Below are positions 33,034 through 42,700 of a stretch of 64,000 bases of DNA, piece after piece. The notes beneath the pieces are model-generated. The model was not told the DNA's origin and did no database searches. It worked only from the letters and a program-made list of their open reading frames with translations. Every line of letters begins with the position of its first letter. The stretch's first letter is position 1. This DNA comes from Fusibacter_C sp942493125 (lineage in GTDB: Bacteria > Bacillota > Clostridia > Peptostreptococcales > Acidaminobacteraceae), in contig OW818667.1 of assembly GCA_942493125.1 (NCBI GenBank), forward strand, positions 124,001 through 188,000, in the 5' to 3' direction. Both the position numbers and the translations under genes were made by a program.

Positions 33034-34371
33034 ATGGATTATGTGTACGAAGTCATTCAAAAGATCAAAGAAAAAAATAAAGGCGAATCTGAATTTATTC
33101 AAGCCGTTGAAGAAGTATTCGAGTCGTTGATACCCGTACTTCAAAGACATCCAGAGTATGTAAAGGCAAATTTGCTTGAAAGAATTTGTGAGCCTGAAAG
33201 ACAATTGTTATTTAGAGTGACTTGGGTTGACGATAATGGCAATGTACAAGTTAATCGCGGTTACAGAATCCAATTTAACGGCGCTATTGGCCCATACAAA
33301 GGTGGTTTGCGTTTTCATCACACCGTTTATATCGGTATTGTCAAGTTTCTTGGATTTGAACAAATTTTCAAGAACGCATTGACGGGCCTCCCTATCGGTG
33401 GTGGTAAAGGTGGTTCGGATTTTGATCCAAAAGGCAAATCAGATGATGAAATCATGCGATTTTGTCAAAGTTTCATGATGGAACTTTACAGACACATTGG
33501 TCCAGACATTGATGTTCCTGCAGGCGATATAGGCGTTGGTGGTCGAGAAATTGGTTATTTATATGGTCAATACAGACGTATCAGAGGCGCTTTTGAAAAT
33601 GGCGTGCTTACAGGTAAAGGACTCTCTTACGGTGGCTCTTTAGCGCGTACTGAAGCAACTGGTTATGGACTCAGCTACTTTGTTGAAGAGATGCTTAAGA
33701 CTCAGGGACAAAGCTTTGCTGGCAAACGCGTCGTCATTTCTGGCTCAGGAAACGTTGCGACATATGCTTGTCAAAAAGTGACTCAACTTGGTGGAAAAGT
33801 CATTGCAATGTCGGATTCAGATGGCTATATCTTAGATGAAGCGGGAATTGATTTTGAAGACATCCGACGCATCAAAGAAGTCAATCGTGCAAGAATCAGC
33901 ACTTACCTTGAATTGCATCCAAATGCGAGCTATAAAGAAGGCTTTGGAAACATCTGGTCACTTAAATGTGACATCGCCCTCCCCTGTGCTACACAAAATG
34001 ACATCTTAATCGAACATGCGAAAACATTGGTTGCAAATGGTGTTTTAGCCGTTGGTGAAGGTGCGAATATGCCGTGTTCCAATGAAGCAATCAAGTATTT
34101 TCTTGAAGAAGGCGTTTTAGTTGCTCCTGCAAAGGCTGCAAATGCAGGTGGCGTTGCGACTTCTGCACTTGAAATGAGTCAAAACTCTTCACGTTATCAC
34201 TGGACATTTGAAGAAGTGGATGAAAAACTCAAAAACATCATGATCAATATTCATAAAAATGCCGAAAAAGCAGCAAGAGATTATGGCTTTGGTTACAATC
34301 TCGTCGCAGGCGCCAATATCGCCGGCTTTGTAAAAGTTGCAGATGCTATGATGGCTCAAGGCGATTATTAG
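33034..34371 (+). CDS. gdhA: NADP-type glutamate dehydrogenase
   Basis: Interconverts 2-oxoglutarate plus ammonia and glutamate. 445 residues, the hexameric 450-residue class. Seen: GAIGPYKGGLRFH with the substrate Lys, the catalytic region LPIGGGKGGSDFDPKGKSD (about 122-140), DVPAGDIGVGGREIGYL, and the Rossmann loop SGSGNVATYACQ (about 233). The class and the GGKGGSDF signature favour the NADP, assimilatory type, though clostridial enzymes of this group can use NAD catabolically. ATG behind TGGAGG. Single gene between lexA and the convergent malic enzyme. Confidence 0.93.
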   Translation: MDYVYEVIQKIKEKNKGESEFIQAVEEVFESLIPVLQRHPEYVKANLLERICEPERQLLFRVTWVDDNGNVQVNRGYRIQFNGAIGPYKGGLRFHHTVYIGIVKFLGFEQIFKNALTGLPIGGGKGGSDFDPKGKSDDEIMRFCQSFMMELYRHIGPDIDVPAGDIGVGGREIGYLYGQYRRIRGAFENGVLTGKGLSYGGSLARTEATGYGLSYFVEEMLKTQGQSFAGKRVVISGSGNVATYACQKVTQLGGKVIAMSDSDGYILDEAGIDFEDIRRIKEVNRARISTYLELHPNASYKEGFGNIWSLKCDIALPCATQNDILIEHAKTLVANGVLAVGEGANMPCSNEAIKYFLEEGVLVAPAKAANAGGVATSALEMSQNSSRYHWTFEEVDEKLKNIMINIHKNAEKAARDYGFGYNLVAGANIAGFVKVADAMMAQGDY

Positions 34372-34419
34372 CAAACAGCAAATACGCGTTTCCTTCAATA
34401 ATTAATCAATAAAAATCAT

Positions 34420-34465
34420 AAAGGGACACAATCACTGATTTTATTCAGATGATTGTGTCCCTTTT
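34420..34465. terminator. Bidirectional terminator between gdhA and the malic enzyme gene
   Basis: AAAGGGACACAATCA pairs perfectly over 15 bases with TGATTGTGTCCCTTT. A-rich and T-rich flanks on either side fit use by both convergent genes. Confidence 0.9.
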
Positions 34466-34486
34466 CAGCATTGCTAGATGCGTCTT

Positions 34487-35659
34487 TTATATTCTAGATA
34501 CACCCGATTCTAAAGCAGCTTTGTACACCGCTTCTGCAACCTTCACACCGATTTCTTTGTTGAGTGCGGATGGTATGATGTACGATTCACATAACGCATC
34601 TGGTGTAACGAGATCCGCGATAGCGTGGACTGCTGCAATTTTCATCGTTTCATTGATATCCGATGCGCGCGCATCGAGTGCCCCTCTGAAGATGCCAGGG
34701 AACGCTAAGACGTTATTGATTTGATTCGGGAAATCCGATCGGCCAGTGCCCACAATACGCGCGCCAGCTTCAAGAGCGAGAGCCGGCATGATCTCTGGAT
34801 CGGGATTAGCCATTGCAAATACGATAGCATCTTGATTCATTGATCTGACCATGTCTTGAGTTACCGCATCCTTACTTGAAACGCCGATAAATACATCCGC
34901 GCCAACCATTGCATCAGCGAGTGTGCCTTCATCAAAATTGGGATTGGTGATCAAGGCGATTTCATCTTGTACCCAATTCTTCTGTGGCACTTTACGGCTG
35001 AGGATGCCTTTTCTATCACACGATAAGATATTGATTGCACCTAAGTCAATGAGCATTCTTGCGATGGCATTGCCTGCGGATCCAGCTCCGTTGATGACGA
35101 TTTTGATCGACTCAAGGCGTTTGTCTACAATTTTGAGTGCGTTGATGAGTGCTGCGCTGACGACGATCGCCGTTCCGTGTTGGTCATCGTGAAACACTGG
35201 AATATCCAATAATTCCTTGAGCTTTCTCTCCACTTCGACACATCGCGGTGAAGATATATCTTCTAAATTGATGCCGCCAAAAACAGGCGCAATTTGAACG
35301 ACAGTATTTACGATGGTATCCACGTCTTGTGATTCGATGCATATTGGGAATGCATCGACATTTGCAAAGGCTTTGAATAAAATAGCTTTGCCTTCCATGA
35401 CAGGAATTGCAGCTTTAGCACCGATGTTTCCAAGACCTAAAACTGCTGAACCATCTGATACTACAGCGACTAAATTGCCTTTTGCTGTGTATTTGTATAC
35501 GTCATCAGGCGTCTGAGCGATTTTGCGACATGGTTCGGCAACACCGGGCGTATAAGCAGTTGAAAGATCATCACGTGTCTCGAGTTTTACTTTGCTGACG
35601 ACTTCGATTTTTCCTTTAGCGCTTTCGTGAAGCTCGAGCGCACGTTCGTTGAAATTCAT
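34487..35659 (-). CDS. NAD(P)-dependent malic enzyme
   Basis: Oxidative decarboxylation of malate to pyruvate. 390 residues, the short bacterial form without the phosphotransacetylase-like extension. Seen: TAYTPGVAEPCR (about 34-45, catalytic Tyr), VVSDGSAVLGLGNIG, the metal site VFHDDQHGTAIV (about 156-167), the NAD(P) loop INGAGSAGNAIA and ANPDPEIMP. ATG behind AAAGGAGC. It stands alone; pyruvate supply or NAD(P)H balance in fermentation is the likely role. Cofactor preference cannot be read safely. Confidence 0.92.
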   Translation of the reverse strand: MNFNERALELHESAKGKIEVVSKVKLETRDDLSTAYTPGVAEPCRKIAQTPDDVYKYTAKGNLVAVVSDGSAVLGLGNIGAKAAIPVMEGKAILFKAFANVDAFPICIESQDVDTIVNTVVQIAPVFGGINLEDISSPRCVEVERKLKELLDIPVFHDDQHGTAIVVSAALINALKIVDKRLESIKIVINGAGSAGNAIARMLIDLGAINILSCDRKGILSRKVPQKNWVQDEIALITNPNFDEGTLADAMVGADVFIGVSSKDAVTQDMVRSMNQDAIVFAMANPDPEIMPALALEAGARIVGTGRSDFPNQINNVLAFPGIFRGALDARASDINETMKIAAVHAIADLVTPDALCESYIIPSALNKEIGVKVAEAVYKAALESGVSRI

Positions 35660-35764
35660 AGTTAGCTCCTTTGAGGTTTATAGAAATATTGCGGTTACAG
35701 TAATAAGAGTAATTAATGTATTTATAATTTAGTCACCGAATACAGCTGTTAATGGTATATATGA

Positions 35765-37054
35765 TCATAGCGATACCAAATTGTTCTTGATCAACGCGTG
35801 CAATGATTTAATAACGCCAAATTTCGAGTGTTCGTACGTGAGGCCACCTTGAAAATAAGCGATATACGGCGGTCTGATCGGTGCATCGGCGCTCAGTTCG
35901 ATCGATGATCCCTGTACAAAAGCGCCAGCGGCCATGATGACGTCGCTGCTGTAACCGGGCATCGCCCACGGTTCAGGCGTCACGAAGCTGTCGATTGGCG
36001 AAGCGGATTGAATCCCCCTACAAAAGGCGATGACTTTCTCTGCATCACCAAATTCCACTGCTTGAATGATGTCGCTACGCGATGCTTCAGGCGATGGATT
36101 GACTTTGTATCCCAGTGATTCATAGACACTTGAACATAAAATGGCCCCTTTTAACGCACCGGATACGACTTTCGGCGCCATGAAAAAGCCTTGAAGGATT
36201 GGTCGTGTTTGCCCGAATGTCAAACCACATTCTTTGCCGATTCCTGGAGATGTCAGACGTCCTGCAACCTGTTCGATAAGGTGTTCTTTGCCGACAATGT
36301 AACCCCCACTTAACGCAAGACCGCCACCTGGATTCTTGATGAGGCTGCCTGCCATAAGATCTGCACCAACATCAGTGGGCTCAAGGTATTCAAGGAATTC
36401 ACCATAACAGTTGTCCACCATGACGATGCAATCAGGGAGTCTTTTTTTAACGGTTTCTATGACTTTTCCAATCTCTTCAATCGTTAGTCCCCTTCTCCAT
36501 GAATAGCCTGCAGAGCGCTGAATATAAACGACCTGAGGTGGTGTGGACTCTATTTGCATTTTAATGGCTTCATAATCAAAGGCACCATCGGATAACAAAT
36601 TGATTTCATCGTAGATGACGCCAATATCCATCAATGAGAGCGCATTTGATGGCGATAAGCCGATCACTTTCTCTAAGGTATCATATGGGCGGCCTGTTAT
36701 GCTCAGAAGCTTGTGACCAGGTCTTAAAACGCCTGTGAGCATCAACGTCAATGCGTGTGTCCCCGAGACGATAATTGGTCTCACGATAGCATCCTCTGTA
36801 CCAAAGACCATTTTGTAGACATTTTCAACGGCATCCCTGCCAATATCGTCATACCCGTAGCCAGTGTTCCAGTTGAAGTGTATGTCAGATAGGCGGTTTT
36901 CCTGCATGGCGTGTAGCACTTTGAGCTGGTTGTATTCGGCGATGTCGTCGATTTGTTTGAACTGGCTTAAAATGCGTGTTTCACAAGACTCGACGTACTT
37001 AACCACGTCCTGTGCGACGCCTAATTTTTCATAATAGCTGTACTTTGAAAGCAT
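35765..37054 (-). CDS. PLP-dependent protein of the methionine gamma-lyase/aluminium-resistance family (YnbB-like)
   Basis: 429 residues of the fold-type I family PF06838, often mis-named aluminium resistance protein. Seen: the N-terminal DIHFNWNTGYGYDDIGRD segment, the VSGTHALTLMLTGVLRPG loop, VMVDNCYGEFLE with the Asp that contacts PLP, and the Schiff-base Lys in GSLIKNPGGGLA (about residue 237). ATG behind TAGGAGG. It is eight bases downstream of the CBS-pyrophosphatase, so the two are cotranscribed. The true substrate is not known; a C-S or gamma-elimination lyase is the family guess. Confidence 0.85.
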   Translation of the reverse strand: MLSKYSYYEKLGVAQDVVKYVESCETRILSQFKQIDDIAEYNQLKVLHAMQENRLSDIHFNWNTGYGYDDIGRDAVENVYKMVFGTEDAIVRPIIVSGTHALTLMLTGVLRPGHKLLSITGRPYDTLEKVIGLSPSNALSLMDIGVIYDEINLLSDGAFDYEAIKMQIESTPPQVVYIQRSAGYSWRRGLTIEEIGKVIETVKKRLPDCIVMVDNCYGEFLEYLEPTDVGADLMAGSLIKNPGGGLALSGGYIVGKEHLIEQVAGRLTSPGIGKECGLTFGQTRPILQGFFMAPKVVSGALKGAILCSSVYESLGYKVNPSPEASRSDIIQAVEFGDAEKVIAFCRGIQSASPIDSFVTPEPWAMPGYSSDVIMAAGAFVQGSSIELSADAPIRPPYIAYFQGGLTYEHSKFGVIKSLHALIKNNLVSL

Positions 37055-37062
37055 GGATCCTC

Positions 37063-38688
37063 CTACTTGATAACATTTAGTGCATTGATTAGCATTGGTA
37101 TGATCTGTTTTTTACGCGACACCATATTGTCAATAAAAGTACCCTGCTCGACGCGTTTGCCAAAGGCAAGCGTGAGTAACATTTCGTGCTTACTTTCGAA
37201 AAGTGTGTAGGAGCCTTCTTTGATGATATCGGTTATGAGCATGAGCGTTAAGTAATGGTCGCGCCCATCATGAATGGATTGGATCAGTTTGATATAGTTT
37301 TCCTTTTGAGCGAGAATTTCTTCAAAATCGAGCGTAAAGACTTGAGAAATGCCTATTTTATAGCCATCTAATATAAATTCTTTAAAATCTGTATAAAAGA
37401 CATCCTTTTCAGTACGGCCTTCCAGTGAGGTGCCACTTTTAAACATTTCGAGGGCATATTGATGCAGGTCAACCCCTGCAATCGCTTTAAGTTCTGCCAA
37501 AGCATGCTCGTCGAAATACGTTGTAGTTGGCGATTTTAAGAACAATGTATCTGAGACGATACCTGATAACATTAGGCCTGCAAGGTTTTGAGGTATCTCG
37601 ATGCCAGCTTCTTTAAACAGTTGAAAAATGATTGTGTTGGTACTGCCCACTGGCATGTTTCTGAAGCTGATCGGCATCGCTGTATAGATATCGCCAATTT
37701 TGTGGTGATCGATAATCTCTAGAACTTCCGCTTCGCTGAGGCCATCGGCCGACTGTGCGTATTCGTTGTGGTCGACTAAGATAACATTTTTTTTGCTGGG
37801 ATTCAAGAAGTGTCTGCGGCCGATAATGCCGAGGTATTTGCCCTTATCATCGACAATTGGGAATTTTGAATGTTTGGATGACTGGATGATCTCCTTGCAG
37901 TTTTCAAGGTATTCATCCACTTTAAATTTTGTTAGGTGTTCGCTATTCATAATCGTATTTATGAAGTTGGTTTGATTGATCAGTTTTGAAGTCGCATAGG
38001 TGTCATAAGACGTGCGCAATATGTTGACGCCGCTCACTTTTGCCTTGTCTACTATGATTTCCGGTATTTCGAGATCGCCTGTTATGATGATGAGCTGAGC
38101 ATTCATGGCGATAGCGTGTTCGATCAAATCGTATCGATCGCCTGTTATGACGATAGAATCCGATTCGATGCGCTGCTGCCTGATGATGGTGCTATCGTGA
38201 AACGCTGTGATGACGATGTGTCCATTGACATCACTGTGGCCGTAGTTTAATATTTCCGCGTTTAAATCTTGTTTGATGTTGTTAAATGTCGTCCGAATCG
38301 CATGATAATCACCGTTGATCGTGTTCATGGCGATATCCTTCATCGTGACGATACCGATGAGTACGCCTTCAGGATCGACGATTGGAAGTGTACGAATCTT
38401 GTGAGCATTCATGTGGTGATAGGCTTTTAAGATTGAATTAGAAGGTTCTAGCGGTAAGATTCTATCATAGTCAAGGTCTTTAAGTTGGATTTTGACATTG
38501 TCGATCATTCGAGGGGTTTCATAACCAAAATGCTTGAGGACAAATTCGGTTTCTTTTGTGATTTCACCGAGGATGCAGGGCTCAGCGTTTTGACCAACTG
38601 TATTTTTTAAGTATGATAAGGCTATTGCAGATGTGACGCTATCCGTATCTGGATTTTTATGACCAAAAATAAGTATTTTTTCTTCCAT
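37063..38688 (-). CDS. Manganese-dependent inorganic pyrophosphatase with CBS/DRTGG regulatory insert
   Basis: DHH-family (class II) pyrophosphatase of 541 residues. The catalytic DHH part begins FGHKNPDTDS (about 7-16) and resumes with LVDHNEYAQS and IDHHKIGD (about 285-330), then the DHHA2 part. Between these lies the regulatory insert: CBS domain (about 70-125), DRTGG domain (about 140-240) and second CBS (about 250-290). Family knowledge: such enzymes are inhibited by AMP/ADP and activated by diadenosine polyphosphates. ATG at 38688 is chosen because GGAAAGGGG lies upstream; the longer frame has no site. A minus-strand extended -10 TATAAT lies at 38720-38725. Gene name ppaC would fit the family. 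Confidence 0.92.
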   Translation of the reverse strand: MEEKILIFGHKNPDTDSVTSAIALSYLKNTVGQNAEPCILGEITKETEFVLKHFGYETPRMIDNVKIQLKDLDYDRILPLEPSNSILKAYHHMNAHKIRTLPIVDPEGVLIGIVTMKDIAMNTINGDYHAIRTTFNNIKQDLNAEILNYGHSDVNGHIVITAFHDSTIIRQQRIESDSIVITGDRYDLIEHAIAMNAQLIIITGDLEIPEIIVDKAKVSGVNILRTSYDTYATSKLINQTNFINTIMNSEHLTKFKVDEYLENCKEIIQSSKHSKFPIVDDKGKYLGIIGRRHFLNPSKKNVILVDHNEYAQSADGLSEAEVLEIIDHHKIGDIYTAMPISFRNMPVGSTNTIIFQLFKEAGIEIPQNLAGLMLSGIVSDTLFLKSPTTTYFDEHALAELKAIAGVDLHQYALEMFKSGTSLEGRTEKDVFYTDFKEFILDGYKIGISQVFTLDFEEILAQKENYIKLIQSIHDGRDHYLTLMLITDIIKEGSYTLFESKHEMLLTLAFGKRVEQGTFIDNMVSRKKQIIPMLINALNVIK

Positions 38689-38729
38689 TTTTATACGCCC
38701 CTTTCCTTGTTCAACAAACATTATAACAT

Positions 38730-38752
38730 AAAAAAGGATGCCTAAGCATCCT
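38730..38752 (-). terminator. Intrinsic terminator of deoD
   Basis: Read on the minus strand: AGGATGC-TTAG-GCATCCT followed by TTTTTT. Confidence 0.92.
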
Positions 38753-38808
38753 CTATAACTGATTTTACATAACTTTCACAAGTTAACGACGTTCTCGTTT
38801 AATTGGCG

Positions 38809-39519
38809 TTATTTCTTAGTGACTGTATCGAGCACTAGAGAAATCATTTCACCAAAAGTGCGCTCACGCTCTTCTGCAGATGTTTCTTCTTGTGTGACGA
38901 GTGAATCGCTGACTGTCAATACACAAAGTGCCTGCGCTTTGTATTTAGCTGCCAAAGTGTAAAGCTCTGCAGCTTCCATTTCAACGGCTAAGATATTGTA
39001 ATCGACGAGCTTTTCATTGCGATTGCTGTTGTAATCGTCGTAGAAGCTATCTTCTGATAAGATGTTGCCGACGTGTACTTTTTGACCTTTTTCAAGTGCT
39101 GTCATATAGGTATTGTGTAGCAAATCGAAATCTGCGATTGCAGCGTAGTTGACCGTTCCAAAACGTCTATTATTGAGGTTCGCTGTCGTGCTAGCGCCTT
39201 GAGCCAAGATGACGTCTCTGATTTTGACATGCGGTTGCATAGCGCCACAAGAACCAACGCGGATCAATTTTTTAACATCGTAGAATCTAAGGAGTTCATT
39301 AACGTAGATTGACAGTGATGGCATGCCCATTCCTGTTCCTTGAACAGACACGCGTACGCCTTTATATGTGCCAGTAAAGCCGAACATCCCTCTTACTTGA
39401 TTGTAACAAACTGGATTTTCAAGGAAAGTCTCAGCAATATATTTAGCTCTAAGCGGGTCGCCTGGAAGAAGAACGATATCTGCGATATCTCCGAGTTTTG
39501 CATTGATATGTGTACTCAA
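38809..39519 (-). CDS. deoD: Purine-nucleoside phosphorylase, DeoD type
   Basis: Phosphorolysis of purine (deoxy)nucleosides for salvage. 236 residues, the hexameric low-specificity type. Seen: IVLLPGDPLRAKYIAET (phosphate site, about 15-31), RVGSCGAMQPH (about 86-96), and the EMEAAELYTLA and LTVSDSL ribose/base site near the C-terminus. TTG start is supported by GGAGGTG nine bases upstream. Monocistronic, with its own terminator; deoC and hpt, also purine/nucleoside salvage genes, lie a few kb away on the same strand but in separate units. Confidence 0.94.
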   Translation of the reverse strand: MSTHINAKLGDIADIVLLPGDPLRAKYIAETFLENPVCYNQVRGMFGFTGTYKGVRVSVQGTGMGMPSLSIYVNELLRFYDVKKLIRVGSCGAMQPHVKIRDVILAQGASTTANLNNRRFGTVNYAAIADFDLLHNTYMTALEKGQKVHVGNILSEDSFYDDYNSNRNEKLVDYNILAVEMEAAELYTLAAKYKAQALCVLTVSDSLVTQEETSAEERERTFGEMISLVLDTVTKK

Positions 39520-39735
39520 TTTATTGCACCTCCAAATTTAATAATAATTACTTTATAAGTCATTATACATTTACCTCAATTATATCAGATAAATAAACTT
39601 ATGACTATGTAAGGTTACACAGTGGATGACGCATTCATGACTATTATACCCACAAAAATTTAGAAGAACCTCCCATATGATTAGAATTGATTATCATAAT
39701 GAGAGGTTCATATGCTTTGTAGAAGCATTTGATAC

Positions 39736-42700
39736 TTAAAGCTTATAAAGTGTGCTGTTTTTCTCATGTGCAGATGCGAGCATGAGTTTGATGCGGTTGA
39801 TTTGATTGACTTCACTGGCACCTGGATCATAATCGATAGCGACGATGTTGGATGCAGGATAACTGTGCTTGAGTTCCTTGATCATCCCCTTGCCCGTGAT
39901 GTGGTTTGGCAGACAAGCAAATGGCTGCATGCAGACGATGTTGTCGACGCCACTGTGGATGAGCTCCACCATTTCGGCGGTCAAGAACCAGCCTTCTCCC
40001 GATTGGTTACAAAGTGAGAGATGAGGCTCTGCGAGTTTTGCGAGCTCTTTGATGTGTTTCGGGTGTTCGAAACGCGTGCTTGCTTTAAGCGCATCGACCA
40101 TCGGCTTTCTGTAGTACTCGATGAGACCGATAAGGACTTCGCTTGTAATGCGTCCCTTTAGCGACCCAGATAAATACTTGTGTTTGACGACGCTGTTGTA
40201 AGCGGTATAAGCAAAGAAATCCACAAGATCTGGCATAACCGCTTCTGCCCCTTCACGTTCTACTAGATCAACGATGTTATTGTTGGCAGTCGGATGGAAT
40301 TTTACGAGAATCTCCCCTACAAGACCAACTTTTGGTTTTTTAATGTCAAGTAACGGAAGCGCATCAAAATCAGCGACGATGCCTTTGACCGTTTTCGTGA
40401 AGCTTTTTCGGTCGCCTTTGTAAAGCGATGTCTTACATACTTCAACCCACTTGTCATAGAGCTCAGTCGCCGCACCTTTGGTCACTTCATAAGGTCTCGT
40501 TTTGTACAAGACACGCATCAATAAATCGCCATAGAGTATGCTTTGTACCAATTTTTCGACTACTGGTTTTGTGAGCTGGAAGCCTGGATTTGACTCAAGA
40601 CCTAATGCATTTAAGCTGATGACAGGTATATGCGACATTTTTGCACTCGTCAATGCTTGTCTGATGAAAGCAATGTAGTTCGTCGCACGGCAACCACCAC
40701 CCGTTTGTGTGATGATCAGTGCCGTTTTCTCGAGGTCGTATTTGCCTGAATTCAATGCTTTCATCATTTGGCCGACGACGAGTATCGATGGAAAACACGC
40801 GTCATTGTTGACGTATTTAAGGCCTTCATCGATGGCTTCAGTATCTATGGATGGTAGCACTTCTAGATTGAGGCCTTCAGGTTTAAGGGCACTCTCGATA
40901 AATTGGAAATGGATCGGTGACATCTGAGGCACTAAAATCGTATGTGTCTTTCTCATCTCTTCAGTGAAAACGACGCGTGCAGGTATTGCAGGTGCGATTT
41001 CAGGAATAAAGCATCGTTTGTCACGTTCGCCTATCGCAGCAATCAGAGAGCGAATCCTAATTCTGATGGCACCAAGGTTGTTGATTTCGTCTATTTTTAA
41101 CAGTGTGCATATCTTGCCAGTCTGTTCTAACAACTCTTTTACTTGATCAGAAGTGACAGCATCTAAGCCGCAACCAAACGAATTCAGTTGAACAAGCTCA
41201 AGGTTGCTTTGCTTTGAGACGTAGGATGCTGCAGCATATAGCCTTGTGTGGTAAACCCATTGATCCACAACGCGAAGCGGTCTTGTAATATCGTCAAGAT
41301 GTGCGATGGCATCTTCCGAAAGCACCGCAAAGCCATATGACTTAATGAGTTCAGGAATCCCATGGTTGATCTCATGATCGATATGATAAGGACGTCCTGC
41401 AAGGACGATGCCTTTGATTTGATGCGTTTCAATGTATTTAAGTGCCAGTTCACCTTGTTGTCTGACATCTGACATATATAGTTTTTGTGCCTCATACCCT
41501 TTGTCAACGGCAGCATAGATCTCAGATTTGTTCAACCCCCACGATTTTAATTCCTCTGATAAGCGTTTTTTCATACGATCAGGTGAATCAATCGGTAAGA
41601 ATGGATGTGAGTATGAAATGTTCTTGTTCTTGATGTGGTCTATGTTTGTGTGTATCGTCTCGGGATAAGATGTTACAACTGGGCAATTGTAATGGTTGTT
41701 GGCATTTTCATCCTCTTTTGTATTGTATGGGATACATGGGTAGAATATACGATCTACTTTGCGGTTAATCAAATCTTCGATGTGTCCATGTACAAGTTTT
41801 GCTGGATAGCATACACTTTCTGACGGTATCGTTTCCATGCCCATTTCATAAATTTTTCTAGACGTGCGCGTTGACAACTCGACTCTATAGCCAAGCGTCG
41901 TAAAAAATGCAGCCCAAAACGGATAGTCTTCATAAATGTTGAGAACACGTGGTATGCCAATCGTGCCTCTGACGGCTTCTTTACGAGATAATACTGGATA
42001 ATCGAACACGCGATTGTATTTGTACTCGTATAGGTTCGGCAGATCATTTGCTTCGACGATTTCTCCTGCCCCTCTCTCACAACGGTTTCCAGAGATATAA
42101 TGCCTGTTGTCCGAGAAATGGTTGACAGTGAGTTGACAATGGTTGCCACAAAGTGTGCAGCGCTTGGATTCCGTCGTCGTCGTAAAACTGTTGATGGCAT
42201 CGCCAGTTAGCATTTCTGTTACATAAGTATCATCATGACGTTCTTTTGAGATCAATGCGGCGCCAAAAGCACCCATGATGCCTGCGATATCTGGACGCAC
42301 GACTTCTCTACCAGACACCCTCTCAAGAGCTCTTAAAACAGCGTCATTGTAAAATGTGCCGCCTTGAACGACTATTTTTTCTCCGAGGTCTTCAACTGAA
42401 CGCATCCTGATAACTTTAAAGAGGGCGTTTTTAACAACGGACATCGAAATACCCGCTGAAATATCGCCTACTGTGGCCCCTTCTTTTTGCGCTTGCTTAA
42501 CTCTTGAGTTCATGAAGACGGTGCAACGCGTACCCAAATCTACTGGATTTTCAGACATGAGTCCGAGCTTTGAGAAGTCTTGTATGCTATGGTTCACTGA
42601 ATTTGCAAAGGTCTCGATAAATGAACCACAACCCGACGAACACGCCTCGTTAAGCATGATTGAGTTGATGACGCCATCGTTGATGCGCAAGCTCTTCATG